Shown one piece after another: positions 57,718 through 64,000 of a stretch of 64,000 nt of DNA (position 1 is its first letter; each line of letters opens with the position of its first letter). The stretch spans positions 60,820,057 to 60,884,056 of the forward strand of contig CM054120.1 of NCBI GenBank assembly GCA_028673005.1. Direction: 5' to 3'. Made by a program: the position numbers and the translations under genes. Source of the DNA: Tanypteryx hageni (taxonomy: Eukaryota; Arthropoda; Insecta; Odonata; Petaluridae). The notes under the pieces are model-generated. The model searched no databases. It saw nothing but the letters and a program-made list of their open reading frames with translations, and was not told the DNA's origin.

Positions 57718-59884
57718 ATTAGCATATCTGCATAAGAAGTTTCAATTATTTAATCTCGTTTGAATTCTCATATATTATGCAATGTTAAGGTGTTCTAATT
57801 TGACATTTTTTTCAATTAGACCATTACCTGAAAAACGAAATAACTCAAACTACGAGGATTCTGTTTATTTTAAATTTAAATGATAGCAATACAAAAAAAT
57901 CACATTGTCCCGTTTTTATATCGGTAGTATGGCGATTATTTTTCTGGTTATGTTTCGTTTTTCTTCGCTTGCTCGTGATGCTCCATCAGGAAAATATAGT
58001 TAATCTAACATAGAAGGGACAGAATATATGAAAGGATGTGGTGGATATGAGAGAGGACAGATAGAGGGGGAAATATTAGTGTGTAAGGGAGGCAAAGAAA
58101 AATTGAGAGGGAGGTTTGATGGATAATTTGAGAGAGAATGATTGGAAAGTGAAAATGTAGTAAGGAGACAAGAAATGAAAGGTGAAAAGAGAAAACGGTA
58201 TGCTGCAAAGCAGTAACGGAATTGTGAGTGAAGTAGGATGTGGTAAAGGAGTCTACTATGATAGCCTAAATTGAGCACTGAAAACCAATACAAATTAGAG
58301 CGATGGATCTGTCAGGAAATATTCCAATCAGCCACGTTCGGACACCGTGGTCAACCGCTCTCTCTGCTTTTCCTTCGGTTCCTCAATGTGTGCTATTTGG
58401 CAATGTAATGGAATTTCAGAGCTGAAGATAGGCTTAGTCTACCATAGTTGGTTGGGACTAAGGATTAATAAAAGTGAGAAGTAGTCGAGGATAGAGGACA
58501 TTGGCAGGTATAGGGAGAATGCGACCCAAAACAAATAATTTTATGAGGATTCTGAGGCCATGATTAGGAAAAGAGCGAACACGTGTCAATTTAAAGAGAG
58601 AAAATAATATCAAATAATGAACTATCAAAAAGTGCTATTTCACTATATTTTACGCGAGTTTATTAAATGTAAAAATCCAGTTTAGCTGAATTTCTCGGAA
58701 ATTATTCTCATTTATCGTCAAACGCATATGTTGAAAATTTATTTGAGTAGTTTAATTTTAACAAAGAGTTGCTTATAAACATGGATACATGTAGATAGAT
58801 ATAGATGTCTGAAGTTAAAACCAATTTTTAGTCATCAACGAATGCTAAGCCTTTTATCATTCCTCTGATAAGGTAATTTGACATCTTAATCATTTAAATA
58901 AACTCAGACTTGACTCAAATATCATTCATTTCTAGACCTGTGCAATTTATAGTTCATTTAGTTTGGATTGTAGTGAAGAAAGTGGTAAGAGTCTGTTTTG
59001 TATTCTAATAAAGTTTAAGACCGTATATAAGAAAAATATCCTTAAGAACAGATTGAAACAAACTAAAGCATTTCTGAAAAACGATTTAGAATTCTGTGAA
59101 AATCTCCGCAAAATTTTTTTTAAAATGCTTCCACTTCAACTTAGCGGTTACAATAAATTTCTGTCCTTCGTATATAAAAGCGTGTCGGTTTAAGGACGGA
59201 GTGCGGAACTTTCAGAAATTTGATAACATTTTGTCAGATTAGACAATTCCAAATTTTGGAACGAACATCAGCCTAGTTTCAGATATTTTATGCATGACAT
59301 ATTTTTTGGATATCGGTTTCGAATCATTTCAGACCAGTTAGCATGACACTACCAAATGTTACTCGGTTGTGCGTGGACCATATGTTAGCATTAAATTTGC
59401 GGGCTGCATTAAGGCACCGCATCCAATCCGCGGGCCGCATTCGTGATAAGATCATTATTCAAAACCCAACCGGCGTAGAGTGATTTAAAATGGAAATGAA
59501 AATTAAACTACGGTTATTTTCGAGGTGTTTTATTAGAAATTTCTAGGATTATTTAAAAATATTCTATAACAAATAAGTTTGAGTATGATCTGCGTCAAAT
59601 TATGTAGAATCTTGCTTCGCGGACCTCGTGTTTGATACCCTTGCCCTAGGCATATCGGTTCACGTGTGTAAAGGAATTTTTGAAGTATCAATGAGGTGAC
59701 TAGATTTTTCGAAACCAAACGGATTATATTGATGTGGTAAGAAAATATAAAAAAGCATGCCACAGGGTAAATCTTCTTCAGATTTTGTATTACATCTGCA
59801 TCTACATATTACCCTGCAAGTCACCTTGACGGTGGATGGAAGGTGGTGCCGCGCAACAAGTTCCTAACTAATTCATATTCACAG

Positions 59885-62700
59885 TTATCTATTGTGGTCA
59901 CGTATTGTCCTAGGGAATAAGGACTCCTTATACCTCTCCGTCCTACTATCTATTTCGCGAATCTTGTCCTTATTATCCTTCCGTCTGATACACGTTGGTT
60001 GTCGAATAATATCCTTTGTTTCAATTACGAATATCTCCGACCTATATTTATCTAGAAGTTTACGTCCCGCCTGTAATTTACGATCTTTCAACGTTGGCTA
60101 ACTCAACTCATCAATGAGTAACGTATCGCTCTGTTTTAATCGTAATTCTTTTTCACTAATCTAGCTGCTCGCCGCTGTATTTTTTCTAAATCCTTTATGA
60201 GTCCCCTCTGATATGGATCCCAAACCGCTGCTGCGTATTCCATTTGAGGTCTAACCAACGATAAATAACAGGATTCTCTCACCTTTTCCGTGCTTTTCCT
60301 GACTATCCTACACACAAAAGCCAAATTCTTATTTGCCGCACCTATCATTCGTCTTATGTGGGTGTCCCAAGACAGGTCACGATTCAAGGTTACCCCGAGG
60401 TAGTTCACTGATTCCGAAACAGGAATGCTGTCACCATCTATCGAGTAGGTAAACACGGACGATGGGCTTCTAGATTTCCAAAAGTTTAGAACGTTACTCT
60501 TTTTCTGATTGATTTCTAGCTGCCATACCTTGCACCAAACAGATAACGCATCCAGATCATCCTGAAACTGGCGATGGTCGCTAGGACCACTAATTTTTCT
60601 ATAGACTACGGTGTCATCCGCATAAAGCCTGATATTACTTTTCACAACTGAGCTGATGTCGTTTATATAAAGCAATAAAAGCATAGGTCCGATCACACTT
60701 CCCTGCGGCACTCCAGAGACTACATCTGCCACACTCGAGGACTTACCATATATGACTACTTTTTGTTTTCTATTTCAAAGGAAAGCGCGAACCCAGTTAA
60801 TGACTTTAACATTAACGCCAAGATTTCCCAATTTTAATAAGAACTTACGGTGGGGAACCCTGTCAAAAGCTTTTCTAAAATCAAGGAACACTGCATCGAC
60901 CTGCTTATTATTTTCGCCGCATGATAAAACATCATTCACAAACAGACCGAGTTGGGTGTCACAGGATCTACCTTTTCTTAAGCCATGTTGACAGCTGACT
61001 AAGAGCGATCTACTCTCAAGATAACGCATTGTGTTGCTAACAATAATGTGCTCCAAAATCTTACATGATAATGATGTTAGAGAAATCGGCCTATAATTTT
61101 CGGGGTTTTCTTTGTCACCTCCCTTATGAATGGGTGTGACGTGTGCTAGTCTTCAATCATCAGGAACCTCACAGAGGGTAAGAGATTTCTCGAAAACGTT
61201 CCGAAGGAAGGGAGCTATTTCTTCTGCTAGTTCTTTTAATACACGCGCGGGAATTCCTTCTGGTACTGGGTTTTTGTTGGGCTTTATCGCACCCAGTTGC
61301 TTCGCTATTCCGGCCTCAGAGATTTTAATATTATTCATCCGAGTACATCCATCGGGAATAAGATTATCTTCAAGTCTATCTCCACCTGCCGTGAACGCCT
61401 TAGCGAAGTAAACGTTTAGTAGATTAGCTTTATCCTCCCCATCGTGAAGGATGTCTCCGGAATCGCATCGCAGGGAGGGTATTGAAGGACCCCCTCCCTT
61501 GACTTCTCTTACATAGGACCAGAACGCTTTTGGATCCTCCTTCAATTTTGTATTTAATACCTCATTCCGGAAGGTGTTAAATGCGTTACGCACGGTTTTT
61601 CTCGCTAGTACGCGGGCAGTGTTATACTCATGGACTATAGCTGTGCGATACTCATCGGAAGCGGTGGTTGGTATGTTTTTCAATTTTGCGTGGCTACGCC
61701 TCTGCCGTCTTAAGGCAATTCTGACTTCCTTATTAAACCAACGAGGTTCTTTCTAATCAGATTTTAACTTACTGAGGATAAATCTATTGATACCTTTTCC
61801 TAATATATCCTAAAAAAATAACCATGATGGCTCCATACCTAATCGTTCTGTCTTTTCACGATAACTGACAAAGGTACTTTTGAGATGTAAGCTGAAACTT
61901 TTAAAGTCGGCCTTGGTGAAAGTGTATACATTCCGAAGAGGCTTAGGATGTCTTTTGAGCTTTAATTCGCACTCCGCATACACAGCTCGATGGTCGCTAA
62001 GTCTATCCTCTGTGGATACCTTAGTTATCCTATGCGGGTTGTTAGAAGCAAGCAAGTCGAGAACATTGCCCGAACGCGTGGCTTTTCGTACCATCTGGGT
62101 TAGGGAATATTCATGAAACGTGTCAATTAAGGCTTCACACGATTCGCGTTCTTTACCTCCCGTAACGAAACATAGGTTTTCCCAATCGATTGACGGTAAG
62201 TTAAAATCGACTCCAATTATCACGTAACCGTCGATCATAATAGATCTAAGCTTGGCTAATTTCCTCTCTAAACTTAAAATATATTCAACTTTGGCATTAG
62301 ATGGTCTGTAAAATGAGCATAAATATATCTTTTTCGAATTATCCTTACCTAGGCGGCACCACACGCTCTCGGTCGTTTCATCGATAATAGGGATCTGACA
62401 ACTATCGTACTTTTCACTTATTGCCAAAATACTCCGCCACCTATTCTATTGGCACAGTCTTTTCTGTATACTCTATTGCTTTTAGGAAAAATTTCTTGGC
62501 TAGCGAAATCTTCAGTGAGCCAACTTTCCGTGCCTATAACTACATCCGCATGCAACGTGCAAATTACGTGTTCAAGTTCGGCAGACTTCCTACGAATGCT
62601 GCGGCAGTTTAAAACTATAATATTTAATTTCTCGTTATCGCCCAAAGCATTAACTGCTCTCTTACGGCTTTTGCAGGTGGACCAGAAACTGTATTGCACT
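59885..62700 (-). pseudogene. CR1-like ORF2: endonuclease and reverse transcriptase
   Basis: The endonuclease begins near 62650 (NIIVLNCRSIRRKSAELE, GTESWL), frameshifts near 62420, then continues as GVDFNLPSIDWENL and RLSDHRAVYAE (catalytic Asp-His). After a stop near 61810 comes the linker (KAFWSYVREVKGGG), then RT: PVPEGIPARVLKEL, NYRPISLTSLSCKILEH, FLDFRKAFDRVPHRK (domain A Asp), GVPQGSVIGPMLLLLYIND, IRLYADDTVVYR (catalytic) and VRPQMEYAAAVWDPY. The last frame ends ESLFPRTIRDHN at 59885. At least four breaks. Jockey/CR1-type enzymes nick DNA and prime on the nick. Confidence 0.85.
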
Positions 62701-62748
62701 CGATTTCCCTATGAAATCTCCTATTACGCCTACACCCTACCCTACTCT

Positions 62749-63073
62749 TTAAACTAAAAAAGACCTACCATGGTCGAAGATCCTACACGCTACACTCTGT
62801 GAAGCCTCGGTCGTGTAATGGACTCCAGAGCCGTTTAGGGGTACCCTACCCGATCCGAGAACCTGCCGGAGATCAACGAAGTCGACTCCCATGCCCACAC
62901 AGAAATTCCATAGCCTTTGGTTTTGCCCCGCCACGCGGCTCCAAACCTCCGAACCACAGTCAATCCGCGGGACAATACTACAAACGGTGAGCCGCACATC
63001 AGAACCCGACTCCTCTCGGACACGAGTGACCTCGGTGACCAAGTCCTCAAAAGAACTTAGAATCTCCTCGGAC
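62749..63073 (-). pseudogene. CR1-like ORF1, esterase (SGNH) C-terminal part
   Basis: About 108 codons open to the truncation point. FVDLRQVL... and the later GVHYTTEASQSVACRIF give the Asp/His-containing block that ends SGNH-type hydrolases; the catalytic Ser block would lie in the missing 5' part. CR1 and L2-type elements are known to carry such an esterase in ORF1. The Met at 63075 is created by flanking DNA and is not the real start. Confidence 0.55.
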
Positions 63074-64000
63074 ATATCTTCATTATGCAGCAGCCCATTG
63101 AGACATCTGTATCATCATCATCTCTGATGAAGGATCCGGCCTTGATATGGCTTCACTAAATTTATATTTCCGCGTGGCGCCATGGGTTTCTATATTATAT
63201 CTATTAGAAACCATTAATCAATAACAAATGAATAAGATGTTGAGTTTTAACATTGATATTATATTAGTTTACATATAATTTTATTCTGAGTTAGATTACT
63301 ATATGTTTATCACTGGTTTATCACCGCTTAACATAAATAGAAAGGTTGACATGCGAAATATTCATGGTGACACTTATACAGATTGATCGGTGAAATTTTA
63401 CAGAAATGTTTGATTTTGTTAACCAACGAAAAGGCAAAACACATCTAGACTATTGTTCCTCCATATAAATCGATCGATTTGGAATCGATATCGATTATTA
63501 CAATTTATTTTCAACGATAACCTATCACTAACACATGCAGGAGCAAAGATTTAACACCCGATATAGCGGATTCGAAAGACACAATAGGAGCATACAAAAT
63601 CAAAGAGGCCATGAAAATAAAACCGAAGGTATGAAAAATCAATCGATTCCGTTCTTCGGGCGAGTGTCGCGTGCGAGCGGCAGCGAAATTTCGTCCGAAA
63701 ATTATGCAATTTGGGAGCCAATGACAGATTAATAATAAATATAAGTAATTTTCTCAAAAAGGGTTTTATAAACCATCGCCATTTGAAGATAGGATGACTT
63801 CAATTTCGTAAATATTTCCATTTGGATTTTTGAAAGTATTTTGTAATGACACAAAGTTAGCGCCATGTTGTTAAAGCAAATCTTAATGAACACACAATTT
63901 AATCTAGCAACAAGATGAATGCATGAATGAGAAATCATTCGACAATTTAATATTTCCTACTGTTTGAATAGTTGAGCGATGGATCTGTCAGGAAATACTC
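63074..64000. other. End of copy 2 flank and adjacent DNA
   Basis: 63074-63512 continues the flank shared with 39661-40095 (ending tcgatatcgattattacaa). From 63513 on the sequence differs from everything else in the window, except the last 27 bases. No gene recognised; short frames only. Confidence 0.5.
63974..64000 (+). repeat. Start of a further flank repeat at the window edge
   Basis: gagcgatggatctgtcagga and the next bases match 58298-58324 (and, less well, 38170-38196) with one mismatch in 27. The window ends here, so the extent of this third occurrence cannot be seen. Confidence 0.5.

Larger units (their letters stand above)
53973..59789. other. Non-coding flank of Polinton copy 2
   Basis: Aligned in order with 35055-39660 of copy 1, at roughly 88-93% identity by eye. 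No gene supported. It lacks the 430-bp insertion of copy 1 and has an extra 1.63 kb (56090-57717). Purine-rich stretches at 58000-58210 again create antisense frames without coding meaning. Confidence 0.6.
59790..63073 (-). mobile_element. CR1-superfamily (Daphne-like) non-LTR retrotransposon, 5'-truncated
   Basis: A minus-strand insertion of 3.28 kb into the flank of copy 2; copy 1 has the empty site at about 39660. The 3' end reads gcagggtaatatgtagatgc then agat, a short TGTAGATG-type tail of the kind I associate with Daphne-like elements. No poly(A), no clear target duplication, as is usual in CR1. It holds the C-terminal part of an ORF1 with SGNH hydrolase features, then ORF2 with endonuclease and RT. 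The 5' end is cut inside ORF1. Confidence 0.8.

Overview
The window looks like nuclear DNA from an arthropod, most likely an insect. It is AT-rich and gene-poor, with no operons, no ribosome-binding sites and no host gene that I recognise. What can be recognised is mobile DNA: two decayed Polinton/Maverick elements plus an inverted fragment of a third, two copies of one 5'-truncated jockey-clade non-LTR retrotransposon, a tRNA-derived SINE, a CR1/Daphne-like non-LTR retrotransposon, and a short retroelement with reverse transcriptase, RNase H and 103-bp terminal direct repeats. The species cannot be told from the sequence.

Layout. 1-9132 is AT-rich DNA without a recognisable gene. It holds a GC-richer patch (about 4330-4760), a dispersed palindromic repeat family (5139-5275, 7245-7400) and, on the minus strand, hammerhead-ribozyme-like motifs inside a 102-bp tandem duplication (7592-7795). 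9133-23834 is a tandem array of a 6.7-kb non-coding unit (two full copies and 1.24 kb of a third), nearly identical apart from a (TA)n tract and one A. 23835-25775 is single-copy DNA with small repeats.

25776-40095 and 40215-63512 are two versions of one composite. The fullest order, in the second version, is: inverted Polinton 3' end (protease and capsid fragment), SINE split by a jockey element with a 12-bp target-site duplication, the SINE remainder, Polinton DNA polymerase fragment, packaging ATPase, small basic protein, a conserved small Polinton protein, integrase with chromodomain, minor capsid, major capsid, an unnamed protein, adenain-like protease, then a long non-coding flank. The first version lacks the inverted part and the jockey 3' end. 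The second carries two extra insertions, the RT-RNase H element (47645-50168) and the CR1-like element (59790-63073).

None of the Polinton genes is intact. Several stops and frameshifts are shared by both copies, so the element was dead before it was duplicated. Identity between copies is uneven: by eye about 99% from jockey to small basic protein, and roughly 88-95% from integrase outward. This suggests gene conversion or two duplication events. The Polinton set would once have worked as a virus-like transposon (self-encoded polymerase, integrase, capsid, protease and ATPase); here it is a fossil.
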